Assembly: GCF_002968335.2 (NCBI RefSeq)
Contig: NZ_CP134398.1
Span: forward strand, 4,960,001-5,024,000
Origin: Mycobacterium sp. ITM-2016-00316
GTDB taxonomy: Bacteria > Actinomycetota > Actinomycetes > Mycobacteriales > Mycobacteriaceae
DNA: 64,000 nucleotides
Direction: 5' to 3'
Below the pieces are notes generated by a model, which had not been told where the DNA came from, searched no databases, and saw only the letters and a list, made by a program, of their open reading frames with translations. Of the stretch, positions 47,521 through 55,485 are shown one piece after another. Every line of letters begins with the position of its first letter. The stretch's first letter is position 1. Both the position numbers and the translations under genes were made by a program.

Positions 47521-48201
47521 ATGACCGCCATCAAACGTCGCTTCGCGGCCGCTTCGCTGGCCACGCTGATGCCGCTGGCTGCCATCTCGATCGCCACCGC
47601 GGCACCGAGCGTTGCAGAGACCACCTGCGGTGCCGGCCAGTCCGAGTTCAACGGCAGCTGCGTGGACAACTGCAACAAGTCGCAGGTCCGCAACTCCGAT
47701 ACCGGCAAGTGCCAGTCGCTGTTGTCGGCCGCGCTGCAGAAGGCCGAGACCCCGGCGGTCGCCAAGCTGACCCCCGAGCAGATGGGCGGCGCCTGGCAGC
47801 TGGCCCAGCAGGCCCAGATGATCCCCGAGGGCACCCGGGTCTGGAACTCGGTCGTCGGCACGGTCGACACCGTGATCGGTTGGCCCGTGCTGGCCACCTC
47901 GGCCGCCGCCGACGTCGCCAGCACCCTCGCCTTCCTGAACTTGATCCCGGATAGCGGCTTCGGTGTGGCCCGGACAGCCAGCGCCACCGGCGCCACGTTC
48001 TCCGCCGCCAATGACATTGCCCAGGTCGCCCGGTCGCTGCCGTCCCCGCAGGTCGGCCTGCCGAAGATCGGCATGCCGCCGCACCCCAAGCTCGGCTTCC
48101 CGCCACACCCCAAGATCGGGATGCCCCGCATCGGCATGCCGAAGCTGGGCGCCTCGGGTATCTGCGGACCGAAGCTGCTGTTCTTCACCCCCTGCCTCTG
48201 A
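47521..48201 (+). CDS. Exported Cys-rich protein with PKIGMP-type C-terminal repeats
   Basis: A 226-residue secreted protein. Signal peptide about 1-32 (FAAASLATLMPLAAISIATA), mature start near ETTCGAGQSEFNGSCVDNCN (a cysteine-rich segment), a hydrophobic or helical middle (VGTVDTVIGWPVLATSAAAD), and the C-terminal array LPKIGMPPHPKLGFPPHPKI with GMPRIGMPKLG and a final CGPKLLFFTPCL. I do not recognise a family with known function. The repeats and even cysteines suggest a cell-wall or surface role, which is inference. Confidence 0.7.
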   Translation: MTAIKRRFAAASLATLMPLAAISIATAAPSVAETTCGAGQSEFNGSCVDNCNKSQVRNSDTGKCQSLLSAALQKAETPAVAKLTPEQMGGAWQLAQQAQMIPEGTRVWNSVVGTVDTVIGWPVLATSAAADVASTLAFLNLIPDSGFGVARTASATGATFSAANDIAQVARSLPSPQVGLPKIGMPPHPKLGFPPHPKIGMPRIGMPKLGASGICGPKLLFFTPCL

Positions 48202-48204
48202 CCG

Positions 48205-48630
48205 ATGGCTCTCTCTCGGGAAGAACGCGAAACGTTCCTTGCTGAGCCCCATGTCGCCGCTCTGTCGGTGAGCGCCGGGAAGAATCGCGGTCCGTTGACC
48301 GTGCCGATCTGGTACCAGTACACCCCGGGTGGTCAGCCCTGGTTCATCACCGGGACCGGGTCACGAAAGCACCGGCTGATCGAGGCCGCCGGCCACCTCT
48401 CGCTGATGGTCGAGCGCGTCGAGCCCACCGTCCGCTATGTCGCGGTGGACGGTGCGGTCGACCGGATCGAGGACGGTACCGACGAGCAACTCGTCGAGAT
48501 GACCCGGCGTTACCTGCCGCCCGAGGCGGTCGAGCCGTATCTGGAGATGGCCCGACGTGAGCACGGCCCCAGCGTGGCGGTGTATCTCAAACCCCAGCAC
48601 TGGCTGTCGGCCGATCTGGGCGGCTTCTAA
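48205..48630 (+). CDS. PNPOx-like split-barrel flavoprotein
   Basis: A 141-residue protein of the pyridoxamine-phosphate-oxidase fold. It shows LAEPHVAALSVSAGKNRGPL, TVPIWYQYTPGGQPWFITGT and SRKHRLIEAAGHLSLMVERV, the usual FMN/F420-binding arrangement; the C-terminus has EMARREHGPSVAVYLKPQHW. It follows the exported gene by three bases. Many mycobacterial relatives bind F420 or haem, so the cofactor is open. Confidence 0.83.
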   Translation: MALSREERETFLAEPHVAALSVSAGKNRGPLTVPIWYQYTPGGQPWFITGTGSRKHRLIEAAGHLSLMVERVEPTVRYVAVDGAVDRIEDGTDEQLVEMTRRYLPPEAVEPYLEMARREHGPSVAVYLKPQHWLSADLGGF

Positions 48631-49166
48631 CTCAGCCCCAGCGCGTCCAGCGCCCCCGCGACACCGGCGGCCCGCAACGCTTCGGTCGGCGTATCGGGAA
48701 ACTGAAGGCAGCAATCCTGTAACCCGCCCAGCGCGATCACCGCACGCACGTCCTGTTCCAGTGTGAGGTCCGGCCCGAAGATCACCCGCCCGAGGCGTTC
48801 CCGCCAGGCCAGCATGCTGTCGATCAGCCCGAGGTCGGCGATCGTGCTCAGCTCAGACACCACGGTCACCAGAGCTGCGCGATGCGCGTAGAAGTAGTCG
48901 AAATAGCGCTCGAGCAGCTCGGTGGTGGTCAGGCCGTCTGCCCGCTCACATTCCAGGACGAACTGTTCCCCGCCATCGATCAGTGGCGCAACGATGCTGC
49001 GCACCAGGTCTTCTCTCGACGAGAAGTGGTGATACAACGCCGGTTTGGTGATGCCCAGCCGGGCCGCGATGTCCTGCAGGCTGGTGCGCTGCACGCCCTT
49101 CTCGGCGAAGAGTTCGCGCGCCACCTCCTGGATCCGTTGGCGGGTGTCCGACCGTGGCGCGCTCAC
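48627..49166 (-). CDS. TetR-family regulator of the adjacent monooxygenase
   Basis: A 179-residue TetR protein from GTG 49166. The DNA-binding domain is EVARELFAEKGVQRTSLQDI followed by AARLGITKPALYHHFSSRED. It is divergent from the FAD monooxygenase at 49243, and the 76-base gap holds two copies of ACCGAYCGTTAAGTAAG (34 bases apart), so local repression is likely. The 3' end overlaps the neighbour gene's stop by four bases on the other strand. The inducer is unknown. Confidence 0.88.
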   Translation of the reverse strand: MSAPRSDTRQRIQEVARELFAEKGVQRTSLQDIAARLGITKPALYHHFSSREDLVRSIVAPLIDGGEQFVLECERADGLTTTELLERYFDYFYAHRAALVTVVSELSTIADLGLIDSMLAWRERLGRVIFGPDLTLEQDVRAVIALGGLQDCCLQFPDTPTEALRAAGVAGALDALGLS

Positions 49167-49182
49167 GTACCTAGCCTAACTG

Positions 49183-49233
49183 ACCGATCGTTAAGTAAGC
49201 TGATCGACAGACACTTACCGACCGTTAAGTAAG
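49183..49233. promoter_or_regulatory. Direct repeats, candidate TetR operator
   Basis: ACCGATCGTTAAGTAAG (49183-49199) and ACCGACCGTTAAGTAAG (49217-49233) differ in one base and are 34 bases apart, about three helical turns. The second also has an inverted arm ACTTA-N8-TAAGT. They lie between the tetR and monooxygenase start codons. Confidence 0.6.
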
Positions 49234-49242
49234 GAGCAGGAC

Positions 49243-50451
49243 ATGCGGGTTCTCATCTCGGGTGCGAGCATCGCCGGGCCGGTGCTCGCCTATTGGCTGA
49301 CCCGTAGCGGCTTCGAGGTCACGGTGGTCGAACGGGCGCCGCAACTGCGCAAGACCGGCGGGCACGCCATCGACCTGTTCGGGCCGGCGATGGAGATCGC
49401 CGAAAAAATGGGTGTACTCGACGCCGTGATGGCCCACGCGACCGGCACCGAGCGGATCATCTTCCACCGCCGGGGCGCCCGCCGCCCGGCGCAGATCGAC
49501 TACCGCAAGTTGTCGTCCGCGCTGTCGGACCGGCACGTCGAGATCATGCGGGACGACCTGAGCGAGATCTTCTACGATGCGGGCCGCGACGCGGTCGAGT
49601 ATCTGTTCGGAGATCACATCACCGGCATCGACGCGGACGGCACCGTGACGTTCGCACGGGGCGCGGCACGGCAGTTCGATCTGGTGATCGGCGCGGACGG
49701 GCTGCACTCCGGGGTCCGGCAGCTGGTGTTCGGCGCGGACAGTGGGCACGAGGAGTTCCTGGGCGCTTACCTCTCGGTGGTCTCGGTGCCGAAATCGCTG
49801 GCCCGAGATGGTGAAATGGCGGGCTTCATCGATGTGGACCGCACCGCGATGATCTACACCGCCGATCACCTGGACGATGCGCGGGCGGTCTTCCTCTTCC
49901 GGCCGGTGAACGACTTCCACTACGACCACCGCGACACGCCGAGCCAGCAGGGCCAGCTGACCGACCGGTTCGCCGGGATGAGCGCCGAGGTGGACCGCTG
50001 GCTGAACGAACTCGGGCGCACGCCGGCGTTCTATTTCGATGCCATCACCCAGCTACAGCTGACCAGCTGGTCGCGCGGCCGGGTGACCTTGGTCGGCGAT
50101 GCCGGCTACTGTCCGGGCCCCGCGGTCGGCGGCAGCACCAGCCTCGCGGTGATCGGCGCCTACGTGTTGGCCGGCGAACTGCAGCGGGCCGGCGGTGATC
50201 CGGCCGTCGCCTACGCCGCCTACGAGCGGGTGATGCGCGAGCCGGTGCTCGGCGCCCGGGCGCTGGCCAAGTCCATGGCGAAGAGCATTTTGCCGTCATC
50301 GCCGCTCGGCGTCCGCGCGTTGATCGTTGCCGGACAGCTGATCTCGGTGTTGCCGACCCGGGTGACCGCCGCGCTGGCCGGACTGAACAGCAAGGGCATT
50401 CGGCTCTACGACTCGATCGAGGTGCCGGAGTACGAGCTATCCGACGTCTGA
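49243..50451 (+). CDS. FAD-dependent aromatic/antibiotic monooxygenase (PHBH fold, TetX-like)
   Basis: A 402-residue group A flavin monooxygenase. The FAD fold is MRVLISGASIAGPVLAYWLT, the DG-type motif is LVIGADGLHSGVRQLVFG, and the third FAD motif is GRVTLVGDAGYCPGPAVGGS. Such enzymes hydroxylate aromatics or inactivate antibiotics including rifamycins and tetracyclines. The start follows an AAGGAG site. Control by the divergent TetR is likely. No RAE-like palindrome is in its promoter. Confidence 0.88.
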   Translation: MRVLISGASIAGPVLAYWLTRSGFEVTVVERAPQLRKTGGHAIDLFGPAMEIAEKMGVLDAVMAHATGTERIIFHRRGARRPAQIDYRKLSSALSDRHVEIMRDDLSEIFYDAGRDAVEYLFGDHITGIDADGTVTFARGAARQFDLVIGADGLHSGVRQLVFGADSGHEEFLGAYLSVVSVPKSLARDGEMAGFIDVDRTAMIYTADHLDDARAVFLFRPVNDFHYDHRDTPSQQGQLTDRFAGMSAEVDRWLNELGRTPAFYFDAITQLQLTSWSRGRVTLVGDAGYCPGPAVGGSTSLAVIGAYVLAGELQRAGGDPAVAYAAYERVMREPVLGARALAKSMAKSILPSSPLGVRALIVAGQLISVLPTRVTAALAGLNSKGIRLYDSIEVPEYELSDV

Positions 50452-51408
50452 GCCGTCGCGGCGGGCACGGTCCCGGCGGCGGTACAGCTCGGCGTCGGCC
50501 CGCGCGTACAGATCGGCAATGTCGACCGGGCCGGAGGTCCGGGTGGCGGTGCCGATGCTCACCCGCGGCGTGCTCGACCGCACGTCGTCGAGGAACCTCT
50601 CGACATCATCCCCGGCGATGCAGGCGGCGAACTCGTCGCCGCCGAGTCGTGCCAGCACCGCGCCCCGGGGAGCGGCTCGTGCCCAGTGCCGGGCGTACTC
50701 GATGATCAGACGGTCCCCGGCGGGATGTCCCTGGGTGTCGTTGAGCCCCTTCAGATCATCGATGTCGAGCGCGACGACGGTGATCGCCGACGGCGCACGG
50801 AGCGTGGCAAGCAGGTCGGTGGTGGCGATCTCCCAGCCGGCCCGGTTCAGCAGGCCGGTGAGCGGGTCGGTGCAGGCCGCGGTGAACATCGCCCGCATCA
50901 GCAACCCGAAGGACTCGGCAGCGCCGGCGATCGCCACCACGATGATCAGGAGGGTGATGACACCCACGTGCGGTGCCGGCGCGATGGCGACAGCCGCCAC
51001 GCAGGCCAGGATCAGGACGGCGATGAGCACCCACGCCTGCCGGGGCGGATGGAAGGCCCGGATGTACATCGCCAGGAACATCGGCGCGATCAGGCAGACG
51101 TACTCGGCGGCGAGGGTGACGTGAAAGGCCATCACGACCGGCGTGGCGATGACAGCGACCGCAGTGGCGAACATGGCGCGGTTCGGCCTGACGGACAGCT
51201 GCACGAGGCCGAGAACACCCAGAACGATGGCGATGATGCCGCCGACCGGGTTGCCGTAGGCCAGGTCGGTGCGGACCGGGAACAGCGTGAACACCACGCC
51301 GTAGGTGAAGAGAAATGTCGTCGCACCCAGGTAGATACGCAGCAATCTGACACGCTGCTCACCGATGAAATGACCTCTCGCCCCGGCGAGGGAGGTGATG
51401 CGGGACAT
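50437..51408 (-). CDS. Membrane diguanylate cyclase (GGDEF)
   Basis: A 323-residue protein with about six hydrophobic helices (for example IYLGATTFLFTYGVVFTLFP and LILACVAAVAIAPAPHVGVI), then a GGDEF domain starting DPLTGLLNRAGWEIATTDLL. The catalytic loop ARLGGDEFAACIAG is intact, so c-di-GMP synthesis is expected. The inhibitory I-site (RxxD five residues before GGDEF) is replaced by PRGA, so product feedback may be absent. There is no EAL domain. It partly overlaps the end of the facing monooxygenase gene. Confidence 0.87.
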   Translation of the reverse strand: MSRITSLAGARGHFIGEQRVRLLRIYLGATTFLFTYGVVFTLFPVRTDLAYGNPVGGIIAIVLGVLGLVQLSVRPNRAMFATAVAVIATPVVMAFHVTLAAEYVCLIAPMFLAMYIRAFHPPRQAWVLIAVLILACVAAVAIAPAPHVGVITLLIIVVAIAGAAESFGLLMRAMFTAACTDPLTGLLNRAGWEIATTDLLATLRAPSAITVVALDIDDLKGLNDTQGHPAGDRLIIEYARHWARAAPRGAVLARLGGDEFAACIAGDDVERFLDDVRSSTPRVSIGTATRTSGPVDIADLYARADAELYRRRDRARRDGSDVG

Positions 51409-51423
51409 GACCGACAGCCTGCT

Positions 51424-52881
51424 CTAGGTCGCGGGCCGATACAACGCCGCCACCCCGGGCACGCTCACCTTGAGCGACGGGGTGCGGGGTAGCTCGTCGA
51501 CGAAGACGACCGAGACCGGAACATGATGTGCCGGCAGCGCCGCGCGCACGGCCGAGAGCAGGTCCGCTTCGGTGACGGTCGCGCCCGGGACGGTCTCGAC
51601 GGCCGCGAAGGGCACCTCCCCGAGTCTGGTGTCGGCCACCCCGACCACTCCGGCATCGCGCACCGCGGGATGCGAGATGAGCACGCCCCGAACCGTTTCC
51701 GGGATGATCTTGAAGCCGCCCCGGTTGATCGCGCCATCCGCCCGGCCGTGCACGGTGATGAACCCGTCCTCGTCGATCGACGCAATATCGGTGGTACGCA
51801 CCCAGTCCGGGCCCAGCAGCGGAACCTTCGCGGTCAGGATGCCCGGCTCCCCGGTCGGTGCCGCGGCACCGGTGTCGCCGTCGATGATCCGGACCTCGAC
51901 ACCGGGCAGTGCACGTCCGGAACTGGCGCGTTTGCGGGCGCCGAACTCCCGGTAGAGATCCGGCGTCCAGGTGCATACCGAACCGGCGAATTCCGTTGCA
52001 CCGTAGGCGGTGAGCACCGGGATGCCGTATCGCTGCTCGAAGGCGTCGCGGGTGGGCACATCGAGTGGGCCCGACGCGCTCATCACGAACTGCAGCGAGG
52101 ACAGATCCGCAGCGGGCAGGTTGGCCTCCAGCAGCATGCGCACCACCGCCGGTTGCACGCCGACCCGTTGCAGACCATGGCTTTTCACCACATCAACCCA
52201 GGCCGCCACACTGAAGCGCTCCAGCAGCACCATGCGCTTGCCGACGTAGACACCGGTGACCAGCTGGCAGACACCGCCGATCCCGCCGAGCGGCCAGTAG
52301 ACCAGTTCCGGGGGTTCATCGGGCGCCGCCTGCCCGCCGGTGACGCTGAACACGGTGTGCTCCAGCACCGCGGCGCGGACCACGAATCGTTTGGGAGGGC
52401 CGGTGGTTCCGCTGGTGAGGATGGCCAGGGCGCCGTGCACCTGCGGACGCTGCCGGGTGGTGTCGGCCTCGGCAACCGCGGCCACCTCGGTGCCCAGCGA
52501 GACCCCGGCCGCGCCGATGCGGTGCACCGCGGCCAGGACGGGGGCGGTCCAGTCCTGCGGGTCGGCGAGTACGGCCGCGACATCGAGGCGTTCGATATCG
52601 GCGGCGATCGCCTCGGGCGACTGGAACGAATAGATCATCACTGCCGGGCGCCCGGCCGCGAGTGCCGCGATGACGGCGGCGGCATGCGGATAGCGGTTGC
52701 GCACCACCACCCCGACGGGTGCGTCCGGGGCGAGTCCGGCGGCGTCGAGCAGCGCGGTGACGGCGGCACCATAAGCAGCGACCTCATCGCCTGAGTACCA
52801 GTGCCCCTCGAATTCGATACACGGCCGGTCACGGTAGCTCCCCAGGCCTGCCGCAAACCTTTCGGTAAAGCTTTCGGTCAC
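51424..52881 (-). CDS. AMP-dependent acyl-CoA synthetase/ligase
   Basis: A 485-residue adenylate-forming enzyme. Motif A3 is LAILTSGTTGPPKRFVV, A5 is TAYGATEFAG, A7 appears as VRTTDIASIDEDGFITVHGR, A8 as GADGAINRGGFKIIPETVRG-type sequence, and the catalytic lysine region is PRTPSLKVS. Residues point to an acyl- or aryl-CoA ligase of FadD type. Substrate is unknown. The start chosen is GTG 52881; GTG 52896 is possible. It is 15 bases upstream of the GGDEF gene on the same strand, so the two may be one transcript. Confidence 0.85.
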   Translation of the reverse strand: MTESFTERFAAGLGSYRDRPCIEFEGHWYSGDEVAAYGAAVTALLDAAGLAPDAPVGVVVRNRYPHAAAVIAALAAGRPAVMIYSFQSPEAIAADIERLDVAAVLADPQDWTAPVLAAVHRIGAAGVSLGTEVAAVAEADTTRQRPQVHGALAILTSGTTGPPKRFVVRAAVLEHTVFSVTGGQAAPDEPPELVYWPLGGIGGVCQLVTGVYVGKRMVLLERFSVAAWVDVVKSHGLQRVGVQPAVVRMLLEANLPAADLSSLQFVMSASGPLDVPTRDAFEQRYGIPVLTAYGATEFAGSVCTWTPDLYREFGARKRASSGRALPGVEVRIIDGDTGAAAPTGEPGILTAKVPLLGPDWVRTTDIASIDEDGFITVHGRADGAINRGGFKIIPETVRGVLISHPAVRDAGVVGVADTRLGEVPFAAVETVPGATVTEADLLSAVRAALPAHHVPVSVVFVDELPRTPSLKVSVPGVAALYRPAT

Positions 52882-52903
52882 TGGTTCATTGTGCACCCTG
52901 ACG

Positions 52904-54121
52904 TTACGCGGCAGCGTCCCTCTCCGCGTCGCCGTTGGCTTCTTTGTCACCCGAGTCGACGCCGGCGTCCGCGCCGGGGCCAGCTTTCGGTGTGGTCAGC
53001 CCAGTTTCCGGGCCTTCCTCGTCCTCGTCATCATCCTTCGGAGGGGTCACGCCATCGGCCACGGCCGGCGCATCCACCGAGTCGTTCTCCTCTTCCCCCA
53101 CCTCGCCGTCGGCACCCCCGTCGGTCGCGGGCTCACCGATCGCTTCGGTTCCCTCCTGCTCAAGATTGTCACCTTCGCCCTCCTGGGCTTTGGGTTCTTC
53201 CGCCTCGCCCGTCGGCGACTCGACCAGCTCGTCAGGTGCAGTCGGGACTGCCTCGGCCACAATGGATTCGGCGACTTCGTCGCCGGCCTGCCCCAACGTC
53301 AGGGTCACGGTGTTCGGACCGGTGGCGGACTGGGTCCCACCCAGACCGACCGTGGATTCGACCGAAGGTGCCCGCAGGGCCGAGAACGGCGGCGGTGGCG
53401 GCGCCGTCGCCAATGCGGTGGCGATACCCAACTGGGCGGCTTCGATCCCGTCGATGATGGAGCCTGCGCCCTCGCCGATGGCGAGGAGAAAGCTCCGGGT
53501 GCCGTCGATCACGGCGTCCACAATGTTGCCGAGATTGAAACTCAGCACCGCGCCCACCAGATCCTGGACTCCCTGGATGAGCGAGACGACAACGACGTTT
53601 CCGGCCACCAGGAAACCGTTGGCCACATCGAGGAATGCCTGCGGCACCGCGGACCGCAATGCGGCCTCCACCACGTAGTACTTCTGGTTGCGCCACACCA
53701 GCGAATTCAGCAGCGGCTCACCGATGGCCACCGCCGAGTCGCGGATCGCTGTCGTGAAGGTTTCGAAGGCTCCCACGAAGTTGAGCGCGAAGACCTCCTG
53801 GATGATCTCTCTCGTCACACCGGGAATCGACAGCAGCGATTCCACAGTGCCGATGCCGGCTTTGGCAAGCCCGCCCAGGTAGACCACCCAGTTCTCGGCC
53901 CAGTTCTTGACGGCTTGCCGCACGACGGGCAACGTGAGGATGTACGGCAGGTCCAACGCGGCAAGCTCGACCTCAGGTGAGATCGTCCTGACCGATGCCC
54001 GCGCCTCCCATACCGACGCCGAGGCCACCGGCGTGATCGGACTGATCGGGGCCAGCGCTATCGCGCTCGCGCCGGCGATCGCGATACCTCTTCCGAACCA
54101 CATCGGCACTGAAGCGTCCAT
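52904..54121 (-). CDS. Exported protein with acidic repetitive C-terminal tail
   Basis: A 405-residue protein. The N-terminus has a probable signal (about 1-36: WFGRGIAIAGASAIALAPIS), then an alpha-rich region of about 230 residues (LPYILTLPVVRQAVKNWAEN...) and from about residue 285 an acidic, Pro/Gly/Ser-containing tail (DEDEEGPETGLTTPKAGPGA, DSGDKEANGDAERDAAA). The family occurs as exported hypotheticals in mycobacteria; no function is known. The tail suggests an extended surface segment. The gene is 22 bases upstream of the ligase gene. Confidence 0.72.
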   Translation of the reverse strand: MDASVPMWFGRGIAIAGASAIALAPISPITPVASASVWEARASVRTISPEVELAALDLPYILTLPVVRQAVKNWAENWVVYLGGLAKAGIGTVESLLSIPGVTREIIQEVFALNFVGAFETFTTAIRDSAVAIGEPLLNSLVWRNQKYYVVEAALRSAVPQAFLDVANGFLVAGNVVVVSLIQGVQDLVGAVLSFNLGNIVDAVIDGTRSFLLAIGEGAGSIIDGIEAAQLGIATALATAPPPPPFSALRAPSVESTVGLGGTQSATGPNTVTLTLGQAGDEVAESIVAEAVPTAPDELVESPTGEAEEPKAQEGEGDNLEQEGTEAIGEPATDGGADGEVGEEENDSVDAPAVADGVTPPKDDDEDEEGPETGLTTPKAGPGADAGVDSGDKEANGDAERDAAA

Positions 54122-54233
54122 CGGTCTCCCCTGCTCGGCACGCGCTCATCACACCCGAAGCACAAACGTATCCGTTGAAAAGCCTGCTGATGCGGGTTCT
54201 CGTATTATTAACCGGAGCGTCAAAATGACTGTG

Positions 54234-54259
54234 GGTTCCCGAGCCGGCACGCGGGAGCC
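54234..54259 (-). terminator. Possible terminator after the GlxA-like gene
   Basis: GGTTCCCG and CGGGAGCC pair over 8 bases with one G-U. It lies just downstream of the minus-strand regulator stop at 54274. No T run follows, so confidence is low. Confidence 0.35.
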
Positions 54260-54273
54260 TCAGACACCCCGGA

Positions 54274-55236
54274 CTACCCAGTGAAGCAACTTCGGTAGTC
54301 GCTGGGCGTGGTGTGCATCTGCTTGCCGAAGTGGTGGCGGAAGGTCACCGGGGACTCGAATCCGACGCGCGCCGAGATCTGTTCGATCGACAGATCGGAG
54401 GACTCCAGCAGCGCGAGGCTGGCCTGGATGCGCTGTTCGGTAAGCCATTTGATGGGCGTGGTGCCGGTGGCCCTGGCGAACTGACGCAAGTAGCTGCGCC
54501 GCGACATCGTCGAGTGCGCGGCCAGCTCATCGAGGGTGATCGGACCGTCGAGATGCTCGATGGCCCAAGCCATTCCGGCGGCGATCCGCCCGTCGGCCGT
54601 CGGCTCGGGGATCGGGGTGTCGATGTACTGGGCCTGCCCACCGGCGCGGTGCGGGGAGACCACCAGTCGCCGCGCGACGTCGTTGGCGACCCGCATCCCG
54701 TGGTCGGACCGCACGATGTGCAGGCAGAGATCCAACCCCGCCGCGCAACCCGCACTCGTGAGCACCCGCCCGTTGTCGACGTAGAGCGGCGCGGGGTCGA
54801 CGTCGATCTCGGGATACTGCCGGGCGAGCATGTCGGCGTAGACCCAGTGGGTGGTGGCCGAACGACCGTCGAGCACCCCGGCGGCAGCCAGCGCGAAGGC
54901 ACCCGAGCAGATCGACACCAGCCGCGCCCCGCGGCCGTCGGCCGCCCTGATGGCGTCGACGAGGCCGTCCGACGGGCGTTGCCGCACATCGCGCACGCTG
55001 GGGATCAGCACGGTATCCGCGGCCGCCAGGTCATCGATGCCATAGGACGTCCGCACCGTCGCCCCGCCCAGCATCCGGACCTCGGGTTGCTCCGAGCACA
55101 GGCGCACCGCGTATCCGGGTGGCGCGACGCCGGCCGAGAACAATGCTGGCAGCTCGGCCATCCCGAAAATCTCCGCGGCCAGTCCCGATTCGAAGCCTGA
55201 CATGCCGTCATAGGCGAGAATCGCGACCGTATGCAT
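54274..55236 (-). CDS. GlxA-type AraC regulator (DJ-1/PfpI domain)
   Basis: A 320-residue regulator with an N-terminal class I glutamine-amidotransferase-like domain (MHTVAILAYDGMSGFESGLA; nucleophile-elbow Cys in RLVSICSGAFALAAAGVLDG) and a C-terminal AraC DNA-binding domain with two helix-turn-helix units (LDELAAHSTMSRRSYLRQFA and SIEQISARVGFESPVTFRHH). Such proteins control amine, choline or arginine catabolism in other bacteria, but the target here is unknown. No clear target gene is adjacent. Confidence 0.88.
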   Translation of the reverse strand: MHTVAILAYDGMSGFESGLAAEIFGMAELPALFSAGVAPPGYAVRLCSEQPEVRMLGGATVRTSYGIDDLAAADTVLIPSVRDVRQRPSDGLVDAIRAADGRGARLVSICSGAFALAAAGVLDGRSATTHWVYADMLARQYPEIDVDPAPLYVDNGRVLTSAGCAAGLDLCLHIVRSDHGMRVANDVARRLVVSPHRAGGQAQYIDTPIPEPTADGRIAAGMAWAIEHLDGPITLDELAAHSTMSRRSYLRQFARATGTTPIKWLTEQRIQASLALLESSDLSIEQISARVGFESPVTFRHHFGKQMHTTPSDYRSCFTG

Positions 55237-55426
55237 GTCACTATGTTAACGAATAGCGGCACCAGTGCCACTGTTCGCGCCCGCCAGGCTGCGGCATCGT
55301 CGACATCATGACGAAAAAGCACACGCCTTTCCGCACCCTCGCAGCCTTCGCCGCCGGCCTGCACGCCGCCAACGGCCTGGCCCACGGGGTGCAGCCGTCC
55401 GCGCACTCGGCGGCACGCACGAAGAA

Positions 55427-55466
55427 ACCCCCGGGCTCGTCGCTTCGAGGACGACTGCCCGGGGGT
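55427..55466. terminator. Hairpin terminator downstream of fadB
   Basis: ACCCCCGGGC and GCCCGGGGGT form the outer stem (inner TCGTC/GACGA). On the minus strand the right arm leads into TTTCTT, so it should end fadB transcription. Confidence 0.75.
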
Positions 55467-55485
55467 CTCTGGTCTTACCGCGTGA

